Assembly (NCBI GenBank): GCA_003667245.1
Contig: RCNN01000079.1
Coordinates: 1 to 64,000, forward strand
DNA length: 64,000 nucleotides
Direction of reading: 5' to 3'
From: Heterostelium multicystogenum
Lineage: Eukaryota > Evosea > Eumycetozoa > Acytosteliales > Acytosteliaceae
Position numbers and translations under genes: made by a program. Positions 47,317 through 59,434 of this stretch are shown one piece after another. Each line of letters starts with the position of its first letter. Within the stretch, counting starts at the first letter, position 1. The notes beneath the pieces are model-generated. The model was not told where the DNA came from. It did no database searches and saw only the letters and a list, made by a program, of their open reading frames with translations.

Positions 47317-47640
47317 TTATGAGTTGAAACCGTAGAGGGTACGACCTTGCTTCTTGAGGGCATAGACAACGTCCATAGCAGTTACAGTACGACGATTGGC
47401 ATGTTCGGTGTAGGCAACAGAGTCTCGGATGACATGCTCCAAGAATTGACGGAGAACGTTACGGATCTCTTCGTAGATTGGGAAAGAGATACGCTTGACA
47501 CCACCTCTTCTTGCAAGACGACGGATGGCTGGCTTGGTGATACCATAAATGTAATCCTTCAAGACCTTTCTATGTCTCTTGGCACCGACTTTACCTCCTA
47601 CTTTACCTCCAGTTTTACCTCTTCCAGCAGTTGATGACAT
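47317..47640 (-). CDS. Histone H4, divergent variant
   Basis: The single exon encodes 107 residues beginning [23 protein letters not shown]. The histone fold is intact: [38 protein letters not shown] and [21 protein letters not shown]. Compared with the near-invariant eukaryotic H4 it differs at many core sites: KDYIYGI for [15 protein letters not shown] for [18 protein letters not shown] for RGVLKVFLEN, and YGFNS for YGFGG. The N-terminal tail keeps several acetylatable lysines. It is either a paralogue with a special role or a fast-evolving lineage form. Coding GC is high, as expected for a strongly expressed gene. Confidence 0.95.
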   Translation of the reverse strand: MSSTAGRGKTGGKVGGKVGAKRHRKVLKDYIYGITKPAIRRLARRGGVKRISFPIYEEIRNVLRQFLEHVIRDSVAYTEHANRRTVTAMDVVYALKKQGRTLYGFNS

Positions 47641-48531
47641 TGTTATTGTTGTTGTAGTTGTTTAAGTTTGTAATTTAGAAAATTTAAATTTGATTTAACT
47701 AGTATTTGTTGAAATTAATTTATATGTATAAGAACAGATATAATAGAGTAGAATTGATAATGAATTAGTTTGGGTGATTCAATTTGGTTTGAGGCTCCAA
47801 GGGCAAGAAAAAAAACAAATAATCAATTCCAAGAAACAGAATTATTTGGCTTTTGAATGTTGGTATAACTTACATTTGATGTGATTGTGAATTGTGAGAA
47901 TAGTTAAACAAAAAGCAAAAGCTCTGCGTTTTATTTCAAATCTCTTTGTTTAACGGTCATAAACAGCACAACTAAAAACTATTAAAATTAATATTTATGT
48001 TAATAAATTCAAAAAAGTTCTTCCCTCCAAATCCAAAAATCCTGTGTTAATGTTAATCTTTGCTGATGATCATCTACTTCAAAAAATTAAATATTCAAAT
48101 TTAAATACTATGCTGATTCTACCAAACAAAAATCAGAAGTTCACTCAAAGTTTATCAAAGAATTGTTTTAATTTGATTGTGACATTTCTATTTCAACTTA
48201 ACAGAACCTTTTTGTTTATTCTTCATAAAAAAAAAAATGAACAAGATAATTTTGTAATTGAATGATTTAACTCATGATCACTGTGGTCACCATGATGGCC
48301 TTGCTTCTAGATTTTTTAAGAAATAATAAGTCATAACAATGACTCAATAGATAACTTTATTAAACATTGATCCAAACAAGTTGCCAATCAGTTAACACAA
48401 TCACACACACTGATTGATAGCAATAAAGATTTTTGATCAAATCGACCCACCCCGATTTATTCTTAAAAGTGTTGATTTTTATTGTTGATTTTCTAGCAAG
48501 AGTTGTGCAAAGATGTATTTAACATATGTAA
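47641..48531. other. Divergent promoter region of H4 and the F-box gene
   Basis: AT-rich, with CTCTGCGTTTTATTTC near 47921. A hydrophobic 73-codon ORF at 48044-48265 is unsupported. Confidence 0.45.
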
Positions 48532-50094
48532 ATGTATTTACATGAAGAAATATTAGAATATATTTTTAAGGCTTCACACATACCAATAAAGAATTGGCAT
48601 GGTACCAGTACTCGAAACCTAAGTTTCCCCTCTCTTGGAGACTCACCCTAGCTCTGGTGTGTAAGAAGTGGTCAAGCTATGTCGACCGGCTCTACTTCAA
48701 ATACAGTACCTATTTGGATATCAATTTCAATGGGAGCCCTGGATTCGCTCCAAACCAATATGTCAGAGGCACCGGCAAGAAATACCTGGTTGGTGGTGAA
48801 CCAAATCCAGAGAGTGTCCGATTCAATGACATTGACATTAAATTCCCTACCAATTGCTTGGTTACATTCTCCATCGATATTGTTGAAGATTCGCCAGAGT
48901 ATTCTGCGCTCTACCGTAAGAATGTAGAGGGTATCGTCAAGCTATTGGAGTCAGGTCTGGTACATACTCTCGTACTGGACATTTGTGGCATGACTGCCGA
49001 GCCATTAGTTCACCTATTGGCACTACAACCACACATTTCAAAAGCAAATCGGATGATAATAAGCATGACTCATTCGATCAATTATCGTAAGCCTCAGAAC
49101 GATAGATATGCTCAGTTTCTGAGCCACCTTGAGTATCTTGAGACACTTTCCAACATTGACTCACTATTTATAAATGGTCTGCCTAACGAAGTGGCAGCAA
49201 GTGACTTTCACAGAGTTTATTCGAATCCATCTCTTCATACCCTTAAATATGTGGTACTGAATCTGATAGATAAACCAGCTGCATCTAATCACATATCCAG
49301 AGTACAGAAAAGTATTCACCAACTTAAAGAGCCTTCATTCTCTCATTCTTGGTTGGACTACTCTACAGACACCACGATCGATTTCTCTTTTCTCAGTCAG
49401 ATGAATATCAGAAAGCTAGCGATTCGATTTGATGTCTCCGACGAGATTGGTGTGAATGAAGCAACAATTAGATCACTAAATGAGGTGTTGATATCGAGCT
49501 CAACAATCTCTTGCTTTGAAATCATTTATTTCAAGCAGTTGGTAATCCCGCTCACTTTAAACATTGCTGCTCTAAAGAAATTGAGTTTGCACAACTTACA
49601 CCAGATTGAGTTTCTCGATGCCAACAATCTGTCTGCCAGTTCATCGTTGCACAGTCTCAGTCTCGAGTTGAAATACAACATTATACACATGACAAAGACA
49701 CCGTTGTTTAGTAACAATTTGATTTTCACGAATATCAGACTCCTCTCGATCACTGACAACACAATTAATGATTTCTCATTCCTTGGTTCGCCCCACTGTA
49801 ACATTGAGATACTAAAGCTAAATACCATCAACAAGATTATGCCATCGTGCAACTCAAAATCACTTTTTCAGCAATTTGGCATCCAATACTTCAGTTCACA
49901 CATTTTCATTGGATTTCACTTTGATGGACTGCCCTGAGATGGGTACGTTCATAAAGACCAACAAGTCAATGAGAATACTCAGGATCAACCAACTATGTTG
50001 CAGTACATTAGTAAAATTGCTCAGCAGATCTTCCGAATACTCTTCATATGGTGTTGTAAAGAATATCCATACTTTTTTCAGAAAAAAATATTAA
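48532..50094 (+). CDS. F-box/LRR-type protein, dictyostelid family, frame-shifted
   Basis: The ATG at 48532 starts MYLHEEILEYIFKASHIPIKN, the first F-box helix. After a one-base change near 48597 the frame continues WYQYSKPKFPLSWRLTLALVCKKWSSYV, the second half of the F-box. The body has leucine-rich repeat-like units (TLVLDICGM, IRKLAIRFDVSD, LKKLSLHNLHQIEFLD, SLHSLSLELKYN, IEILKLNTIN). Near 49876 a second shift lets the frame continue as SNTSVHTFSLDFTLMDCPEMG to 50094. F-box proteins recruit substrates to SCF ubiquitin ligases; this belongs to an expanded dictyostelid family of unknown individual targets. The corrected protein would be about 515 residues. Confidence 0.75.
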
Positions 50095-50164
50095 ATGATT
50101 CGGCAGCGCTGCTGTAATATAGTTAACAAACATGTTTTATTTAAAATATATATATTTGGTTTGT

Positions 50165-52635
50165 TTATGGACTGGATGGTCCTTGTTGTCCGTTAAAATT
50201 TATAGCCATAAGAGGTGAGTAATAGGGTGGACGATATTGAGATCCGTTATATTCTTGGTAGGAGTAGCAATGGTCAAAGAATTCGGCTTGGTCGATGCTG
50301 AGAGGGAAGTCTTCTTGAATGCTTGACTTTTGAAGATCAATCGATTGATCGAGTGAGTTGGTATCTTGACTGTCGTTGTTGTTGTTGATTGCAAGTAGAT
50401 CTTGTTGGTCTGGGTCAAGTACACCATGCTTGGATTTGTAGTGGAACAATGCTTCGCAATAAGCTGCGAAAATGATTGTTCCAACCAGTGGGATAACTAC
50501 CAAATTTCCCCAGAAGAATTTATATACATTGAACACACCAATCATCAAGAGTTGGTAGATGATTAGACCGACAATTGTACGACGGAAGGCACTTGGATAG
50601 AGTGCGCCACCAGCTTGGTACTCTGGGGTTGCAACCCAGATGATATTGTACTTGGACACAAGGTAGTTGATACCAAAGAACCAGGCACCAAAGATAAGAA
50701 TAAAAGGTGTCATGGTTGAGTATGCCAAGCAGATTTGGAGATAGAGAAGACTCATTGCATAGCTGGTGCTGTATGAGAATGAACCGCATTTTTTGGTGTT
50801 GGCAATTTCTCTTGGTGTTTTGGCGAACCATTTCAAAAAGATAATCTTGATGATAAGACCAATGATACGAAGTAATCCCATGACACCTCCTGCAGCTGCG
50901 ATCATGATAAGATTGGTCATTTGATAGGCTTGTCCTGGAAGAGCAGTTGCCAACATGGTGATGATAGTCGATGGATGATCGACAATGGATTCAATAGATT
51001 GGAAAATGGATCCAGCAATGGCAGATACCAAGAAGACGTTGAACACTTCAAAGATAAAGTATTTTCTGGAAACAGATTCATCGACTTCAGAGTGGGAGTG
51101 GAATCCTTGAATCTGAGATGCCTTCTTGATGATTGGAATCAAGAGGGCCATGAAAATAATCAGAACCAAGTTAGGAAGGAAACCTTGGAGGAAACCAGCA
51201 AGAACACTAGACTTTTCAATGATGTCGACAAGCCAGCTGAAAGCACTGATCTTTGCCAATGTTCCCAAGTTACTGAAACCAGAGAGGAATGCGACAGGAA
51301 TTGACCAGAAGAATACCAATCCGAAAATGAAAATCGATACCAAAAGTGAACGAATAAAGAATGAATGTGATGTATATGATACATTTGGCCAGTAGATATC
51401 ATATGGGTCAGGTGCAGCATAACGAACCATCTTGAATGGGAATTTCTTGTCCATGACTACTTGCTCTACAATTTTGGCAGTAGATTTATGGTTGAAGATA
51501 ACGAATCCACTTCCAGATTCTGGCATGTTCTGTTCAGATTTTGAGCGATACATGTCAATGGATTTATCGAGATCGTTGATTTTCTCTTGATAGAAATCCA
51601 ATGCCTCGCGCTTCTCACCAAAACAACCTCCAAAGCCAGTCTTTACGTAGATGGGTTTGTTGGTTCGACTTGATTTTTCCATGGCTGATTCATATTTTTT
51701 GACGAATCCCTCACGCTGTTGCATAAGTTTGTAGATGATGGGCAATTGATTGATAAGCACGATATCGCGAATCTGTCCAGGGAAATAGGATTCCATGTAT
51801 CGAGTAAGAGCATCCTTGGTGAAGAGACGATCTGGAATATCACGAATGAAAACAGTGTAGTTCATCAGACGATTCTGGTGCTTAAAGTGAATACGACGTT
51901 CAGCAAAGTCCTTGTAGTCAAAGTAAATAAAAAAGCAAACCACCGATGTGACGATGAGTGTGAAAACTACATGGACCCAGAGTAAATTCTCACCACGAGC
52001 AATATTGCTCATGGAAATGACAGAGAGACCAACGACCTCGTCTGGCAGTGTACCGTTGTTCTCTTGTCTAGCGGCATTGTATCCACCCTGAGAATTGGTT
52101 GGGTACAAAATGATTGCTGAAAGCACAACCAAAGCGCACATTATATAAAGCTAGTTCTAATTTGTCTTAGATAGAAATATGCATCCTAAATATTCGATCG
52201 AATATTGATTTGTAAATATAAGGGTTGGTTGGTTAGTTCCAGAGATCTATTGGATTTTGTTGTTGACAATACATACCAATCCAGAGGTTTGAATAATTTT
52301 TCGTTACTGTAATTTAAGGTGGAGGCAATCCAACCAAAGAAGGAGTGTGAAGGAGCAGTGTCAACACCTGGTTGTTTCGTTTGATATCTGTATTCATAAA
52401 AGTCTTTGAATCTCTTTCTAAAGAAGCAAAATGCAAAGAATACCAAAATTGAAACTACAGCATTGATCACCACTAGTGTTGTTATTTAAGAATGTGTTAA
52501 AAAATTTCAGTATTTTAGTATTGGAATCCAATGAAGCAATGGATTTGGTGAACCAATCCAAATGCAAAACTGTTTAATTTTATACTTACAAGTGACTACA
52601 AATGCTGAATCTTGTACTCTATATTGATTAGGCAT
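50165..52635 (-). CDS. OSCA/TMEM63 (CSC1-like) mechanosensitive cation channel
   Basis: Exons 52635-52590, 52472-52273 and 52150-50165 join in phase to give 743 residues starting MPNQYRVQDSAFVVT. Features: an N-terminal helix pair (VVINAVVSILVFFAF, LYIMCALVVLSAII), a third helix (VVFTLIVTSVVCFF), the cytosolic RRM-like insert with NYTVFIRDIPDRLFTKDAL and GSGFVIFNHKSTA, then the YAAPDPYDIYWPN signature and a block of seven or more membrane helices (including FLPNLVLIIFMALLIPII and MSLLYLQICLAYSTMTPFI). This matches OSCA, TMEM63 and CSC1 proteins, which are osmosensitive or stretch-activated cation channels. The C-terminal tail is N/S/Q-rich. The gene is convergent with the F-box gene, with an intergenic gap of only about 70 bp. 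Confidence 0.95.
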
Positions 52636-52824
52636 TTTATTTATTTATTATTAATTCAATAATAATACTAAACTCTATTAATAATAAATTTAGTTATAGT
52701 TAGCTTAGAAATGCAAAAACAATTTAAGTTATTAATTATTTTTTTTTTAACTTTATTATTATTAAATGAGTAATGATATTAATATTATTATAAAAACATT
52801 TAAAATAGAAATAATGAAGTAGTA

Positions 52825-52859
<35 letters not shown>

Positions 52860-55086
52860 CAGATCAAGAAGTAATTAATTAAAATTACAAAAGAGGGATA
52901 ATTTTATATTAATTTGTAATTTTTAAAATAAAATGGAAGGAAGTGTGCATGAAAGGATATGATTGATTTGGAAAAGTAATGATAGATAAATAACTATTAA
53001 ACTAATAGTAAATAAATAGAATGGTATCTTTTATCTATAGTAAGTGTAGATGGCCAGTTTGACTATGACCACTATTACTATTTATCATCAATATCATTCA
53101 AGTGATTATTATTATTTTTATCGATTATATCTATACATGTAAATGAATGAAAGGGTCATATGTGTGTTGTGTTTTGGTGTGTGCTACTACAACTGTATTT
53201 GCAGTGTGTGCTTTGGGTCAATTCAATACAATAACAACCACACATAATGTGGTTGATAGTGATAGATAAATACAGATGTGTGTTTTAGTGGGTGTATGTA
53301 TAGGATCATATTTAAATTTTATTATAATTTATATTATTAATATCAACATATTAAGGTATGTATTTGTATATATATGTCATTCAATATCAATCAAGGTCAG
53401 TGGATGTATTCCTGCATCACTGGCTGCAACAATCTATATAAATACCAAAAGGAAAGGTTTGATGATGATGATATGAGCTATCAATAAATTAATTTAAACC
53501 TCTAGAATTTTGGAACTGTATGTAGCTCCTCGTGTCTTCACTCCTATGCAAATGCAAATGATGATGTGATTTGTTGTTGATTGGATGTGTGATATCAAAT
53601 CATTAATGATTATATTTATACATACAATGCCAGTTGATTAATGATTGATCTGTTGATTTGATTATTTAAACATAAAACAAACGATCAAACATCTCAATGC
53701 AAAGAAGCATGTGCGCGCCCCAAGTCAAGTCAGTCAGTCAGTGATTTGATCAATGCAATTAAGAGGTATTGTTGAGTATTGTATAAATATAGATTTAAAG
53801 GATGTTATTATTATTGCTGTTGTTATTATTGTTATTGTTGTAATTGTTATTGTAATAGATAAAGCCACTGTAAATGTCAAAGTAATTTTTTATACTCTTG
53901 TGAATATGTTTGAATGGATGACATCAACTGTCAGACAGAATCTCTTGTATTTATAAATGTATTTAGAGTATAGTCAGTTAGCTGTCATAACATTGGTTAG
54001 GTAAAGTCCGAGTATGGAGTTGAGTAAGAGTTGGCTCCTGTGTGTCCAATGCGTTTCGCTAAATAAATGCTACCACCTAAGCTAGCCGGCTAATGCTATT
54101 TTAAAACATCTTAATTGTGATGATAAAAAAAAACTGAAGAAGGCAAACAATTTTTTAAAAAAATCTTGAATTTTTTATTTTTCTATTTTTGGTAAATGGA
54201 GATAGAGTATTTTTGGCAGTGGACATATGCATTAGCCCCAAAGAAGGACCTTCGGAGTCCTTTCCAATATTTGGAAAAAATATTCAATATAAAAAACCAA
54301 TATAAATAACAATTGTAAAAACAAAAACATAAATTTTTTAAAAAAATACAACAATGTTAAAATAAAATCTGAGCTATTTATGAGAAAAGGGATCTACAAA
54401 CTTCTTTTCCATCTATATATATCAGTGACTTCTTCTTGAGTAGATAATTGATAAATTAAAGTTTTATTATGAAAATTAGTATTTAACATTTACAGATTAT
54501 TGATGGAAACAAGTAGATTGATATCATTGAGGTTGATGAATTGTTTTGTAGGATATATACAAAATCTAGATAATACAACACAATTCTAGAAATGTCTGGT
54601 TGCCAAAGGTTCATATTAATGATTGAAAAATTCCCTGTAATACCATCAAAACAGTTTTCGTTTGAATCAAATTGCGCTCGTTTTTCATAATCAAATTTTT
54701 AAAAATAAAAAAACACCTTATTCCCACTTTTTTGAATCAGTTATTACCATCTCCATTCAATTCTGCTACTTCTTATGTGTTATCTTATGTGCATAAAATA
54801 TTACTAATAATACACTGCGGCGCCGGTATTTGAATATTTTGCTGATTTCAAATCACTCAACCAATCAATACCAATCATCAATAAACAGCTTGTGTAGCAA
54901 CAGATACCATCATCGATTCTCAGCATCAGTATCAGCATCATCAGAGCAAAAATATTAATAATAATCATAATATTATCAACAAAAGAATCAAATAATACTC
55001 AAGATTATATAATATCGCATCTAAGATTCAATTGACTTTATTTGATTGATGAAGAAATACCCCACACCTCTGAATTAATATTTAAA
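52636..55086. other. Spacer between the OSCA-like and kinesin genes
   Basis: 2.45 kb of AT-rich sequence with ATT repeats at 52827-52858, the GC-rich structured island at 53985-54265, and GCGGCGCCGG at 54818-54827 about 260 bp before the kinesin start. The short ORFs are unsupported. Confidence 0.5.
53985..54265. ncRNA. Candidate structured non-coding RNA region
   Basis: Within an AT desert this stretch is GC-rich and has no ORF. It contains GTAAAGTCCGAG (54002-54013), GGAG and CTCC segments that could pair (about 54017-54040), a perfect TAGCCGGCTA palindrome (about 54083-54092), and a hairpin at 54244-54262 with stem AAGGAC/GTCCTT around a cUUCGg tetraloop. The first motif faintly resembles the conserved GAAAGUCCG region of RNase P RNA. 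Strand and ends are unknown; the call is speculative. Confidence 0.25.
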
Positions 55087-58000
55087 ATGAGCGACCTGAC
55101 TAACAGTAGTAAGCAGCAGCAGCCGACTCCGCCCACCACAACCACTACCACAACCACTACACCACTTTCGTCATCAGCAACGCAATCTAGAATACCATTA
55201 CCTCCCTCAGGAAGAACTCCAAATAGGCGTCGCTCATCTTTATCCATTCCTGTGTCAACCTCTACCGTTCCTAATACTACGACTACTACTACTCCTAGTA
55301 GCATCGGCAGCAATAGTATCAACGGTGGAATTAGCAGCGGCAGTGGTGCAGCTAATGCAACCGGTGGACAGGTTCAAATTGCAATTCAAAGTCAAATTCA
55401 GAGCCAACAAAATAGCAATGTAAATACTTCAACTACAACTTCAACGACAACTACGACTACCACCAAAAGAAGAGCTACCGTTAGTTCTGGATCGTCTTCT
55501 TCTACATCTTCAAAAACAACTCCAAGCATTGGCCAGATTTTGGCAAGTGCTCAGCCCTTGCCCACTCCAACTTCCACCACAACAACTCCTCAGATCGCTA
55601 CTGACTCGGCATCCACCTCTACTTCTCAATCCCAAAGTACACTATTGAGTCAAACAACTTTACCATCACCGTTGTCACTTTCCCTAAATTCAAATCTACA
55701 GCATCATACCCCACACCTACAGCAACAGAGTCAGCACCACCACCATCATAATAATAGCAATAACTCAACACCGTCGCACTCACCATCGCCTCCTCCCGAT
55801 GAAGCATACCTTTTTCCTCAATATAGAAACAACATCAATATAGCCAGCCACAATGCAACTAGATCGAGATCACCCTCCCCAATGAAGCTAAGCTATAATT
55901 TTAATCACAGCAACAGTCTGCATGGACATGGTGTTATCAGCGATAAGCAGTTACACGATACCGTGCACAATCAGAGAGACGAATTCGTCAAGGTCTACTG
56001 CAGATTCAGACCGCTATCACACGAAGAAGGACTGCTAGATCACCAGCAAACAGTGAAGATCAATATTACAGACGATAATCATGTGGTGCGCATCAACAAT
56101 GGCAATGTAACGCAATCTTTTAAATTCACTGGTGTTTTGCCGACCAACACCACGCAGGAGTCGGTGTTTCAGACCGTCGCTCTCCCACTTCTGGACGATA
56201 TCATGAATGGCTTCAATGTTGCCATTATTGTGTATGGCTCCAGTGGCAGTGGAAAGACATACACTATCCAGGGATACTTGTCATCGGACTTCTTGGACAA
56301 CAACATTGGATTCGACAAGACAAACGACGATCAACTCTGGGGAATCATACCCAGAACACTCAGAGAGTTGCTCGCAAGAGCGGGACGCGATAGCGATAGG
56401 TTCAAGTCGAGTTTGAAAGTGTCTTTGTTTGAGGTTGTGCAGGAGCGCGTACACGATGTTTTGGCCAACGGAAAAGACCTGGAGCTCCGTCTCTCGGACC
56501 AGGGATTCTTGGCACCAGATGCAGTAGCCATTCAACTCGAATCGCACGACAACATTGTGCAGCTTCTTAACACTGCAAACCAATCGCGCTCCAAAGGACA
56601 TCTTTTGTTCTTGGTGACTGTGATGCGGGAGAATTTGGAGACAAAGGAGTCGACCAGTAGTTTGCTCTACATGGTAGATCTCAGTGGATCGGAGATAGCC
56701 GACACCAACTCTGTCAACAAGTCACTCTATGCACTCGGTGGAGTCATTGAAGATATTGTCAGAAGATCAAAGCACGTAAGATACAGAGACAGCAAGCTCA
56801 CACAACTCCTGCAGAACTGCCTTGGAGGAAACTCAAAGACATGTTTGCTTGTAAACTGCTCGAGCTGTGAGCACGACTCTGTTATTCGCGACACCCTCGC
56901 CAGTCTCAATTTTGGAGAGAGAACACAGTCTGTCAGAAATCAACCACTTATGAATCACAAACTAAGCAAGGATCAGTTGAAATTAGTTGTACAGCAAATG
57001 CGTTCGGAGATGACACTGCTCAAATCTGTCATTGACACCAGCAGTGGAGCAGCTGGTGTTTCAAAACCAGCTTCTGAAATGCAGCTAGCCCTCGAGGAGG
57101 CGAAGCGTGCAGAGGCGAAGCTACAGGATGAAATTACAAAGATGGAGATAAAGGAGCGCGAGTATAACAAGGAGCTGACCGATGCCCGTGCACAGGCCAA
57201 GAGCAGGGCGCAGGATATCGAGCGTATGGAAAAGGAATCACGCGCTCTTCACCAGCAGCTGGGAGAGCTGCGCAGTAGCAAATCACTTGAGCTGGAGAGA
57301 CTGTCACAGACAGTCGACGAATGGAAGATAAAATACGGATCATCCCAGGAACAGCTTAGCAATCACGCAGAGTACATAAAGACTTTGGAAAATCAAAAGA
57401 TGAAGTGGAAGAATAAGTACGATTCTCTTGAGCAACTGTACCGCGCACTTAAATCACAAACCGATACCACCGACCGCTGGAAGTCGAAATGCGAACAGCT
57501 GGAGCAGCAACTGGCGCATGCGCGTCAGACCGAGATCAACCTGCAGCAAGAGATTACCCAGCTTAAGGAGCAACAAAGACAGCAGATGGACACCCTTTCT
57601 ACACTTACATCGCATATCGATTCACTGCGACAACGAGTGGAAGTCGAGTTTCCAGCCATCGCCAAAATTGTCAACAGCCAGACACAATCGATATCGACGA
57701 CGCTCGAGTCGATCAACAACAACATAACAATATCGTCTGTCACAGCCTCTTCCTCATCGCAGCAGGCCGGTAACAAAGAAGCAGGCGAAATCATGAACAC
57801 TGTCAAGCGTATCGAGGACATCTTTGAGAAGCTCACTGAGCAGCAACAGGAACAGAGCACCAACATACAGTCATTCATCACCAACTTTGACTCCAACACC
57901 TTCTCAGCCTCACTAATGAACGAATTGGACGAGAAACAACTAGCACAGTATAAAACTACTTTTATCAGGCAAGAGTAGTAACGATAGCAATGTTAACGAA

Positions 58001-58318
58001 GATAGTGGCGAAAATGAAGCATCCTCTTCTTCCTCATCAACAAAACCTACACAACAACCTACAAGCACAATGATTATACCCAAAAAGAATCATTTATATT
58101 ATTATTTTGTAAGGTATGCATACTCTTTTGATCAAAGTTAATAGCTACTCGATTTGAATAAGTAACTAATTCATGTTCTCTTTCAAACAACATCAAATAT
58201 TCTACAGAATTTAATTATTTTATTATTTGTAATGTTATTAGTTTTTATTTTAATGGTTTTCGTTGGAAAGACTTTAGAACATCAAAAAGATAGATATAGA
58301 TATACATTTAGGTCATAA
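55087..58318 (+). CDS. kif9: Kif9-like internal-motor kinesin with C-terminal membrane anchor
   Basis: The frame opens MSDLTNSSKQQQPTPP at 55087 (an in-frame ATG at 55042 is possible). A 295-residue S/T/N/Q-rich region precedes the motor domain (about 299-621): VKVYCRFRP, YGSSGSGKTYTI (P-loop), NQSRSKGHLLF (switch I, with S-x-x-S-R-like context), LVDLSGSE written here as VDLSGSE (switch II), and NKSLYALGGVI. Coiled coils cover about 658-858. A one-base shift near 57965 lets the frame pass the TAG at 57976 and continue with an S/E-rich stretch to NHLYYYF. An intron 58109-58207 then leads to a 37-codon exon encoding the helix NLIILLFVMLLVFILMVFVG and a basic end. D. discoideum Kif9 has the same layout: internal motor plus membrane segment near the C-terminus, at the nuclear envelope, linking the centrosome. 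Confidence 0.85.
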
Positions 58319-59161
58319 AAAGTATAATATCTAATAAATATAAATAATAATAATAATAATAATAATAATAGCAAAACCAAAGCCCTTATTAATTAATACC
58401 TATTACAAATAAAATTACATCTATTGTAAATAATAAACCAATCAAACACCAAGATAAGTCCTAAAGCTTATTATTTTATTATATTATTATTATTATCATT
58501 TTAATTATGTTGTCAATGAAGAATCGGCGGTCCATATTGTAAACATCAAATTAGATCTTTTAATTTTTATAATTAAAAAGGAAATATCTTGAATAATTTT
58601 AATTACATTTTCGTAACATGTTTTCATAAAAATTAATAAAAAACTGCTCCACATATGTATTTTTCAGTTGTCAATAATAAAAAATAATAGACAACACCAA
58701 CAATAACAATTGCAAATAAGATAGATACAATACCAAATTAAGACATTCAATACATATTTATTTTTAAGTATTGTTATCTTTATTATTATTTATTTTAAGA
58801 CTTATTTGAATAGTTGTTTGTTTGTTTGGTTTGCTTGTGTTCTGCTTCTGTTCTGCTTGTTAATATTATAGTTATAGTGTTGCATAACAGATTACTCAAT
58901 AAAACTATAATCAAGCAAAGAATAGTACTGTATTCAATCTGAATTGAATATCACAACTTCATTCATCCAAGTCAGTCACCTACAAACAGTATTATTATCA
59001 ATACTTAACAATAATAATAAGAATAACCACACTCAACCTAACTACATACTCACACATTATTTATTTATTTGTTTGTTTCAATAATAATAATCTTAACTTA
59101 CACGTTCACCTTCACACATTGAACAAGAAAATAATAATCAATATCAATAATCATAATAATC

Positions 59162-59197
<36 letters not shown>

Positions 59198-59434
59198 GTC
59201 AGTTTAATAACAATTGAAGATATCCTACAATTCTATCACTTACTTATGTTGAGATAAACACTTATCAATCAATTAAGCAATTAATTCAATCATATTGTTG
59301 TTCATTCAGAAGCAAGTTCAAAATAAATAATAATCGATTATTATTTATTATATCTATATTTTATTTGTCGTTATATATATATATTTAAATACATAGATAT
59401 AAAACAATCACAATAATAAAAATAATAATAAATA
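58319..59434. other. Spacer between the kinesin and TUL1-like genes
   Basis: AT-rich, with AAT microsatellites at 58342-58370 and 59163-59197. No gene is seen. Confidence 0.6.
59163..59197. repeat. (AAT)n microsatellite
   Basis: About twelve tandem AAT/TAA units in the spacer upstream of the TUL1-like gene. Confidence 0.9.

Noticed and set aside
50095..50125. GCAGCGCTGC palindrome between convergent genes as a terminator
   Set aside because: It is a short perfect palindrome without further support; eukaryotic 3' ends do not use such hairpins except in histone genes.
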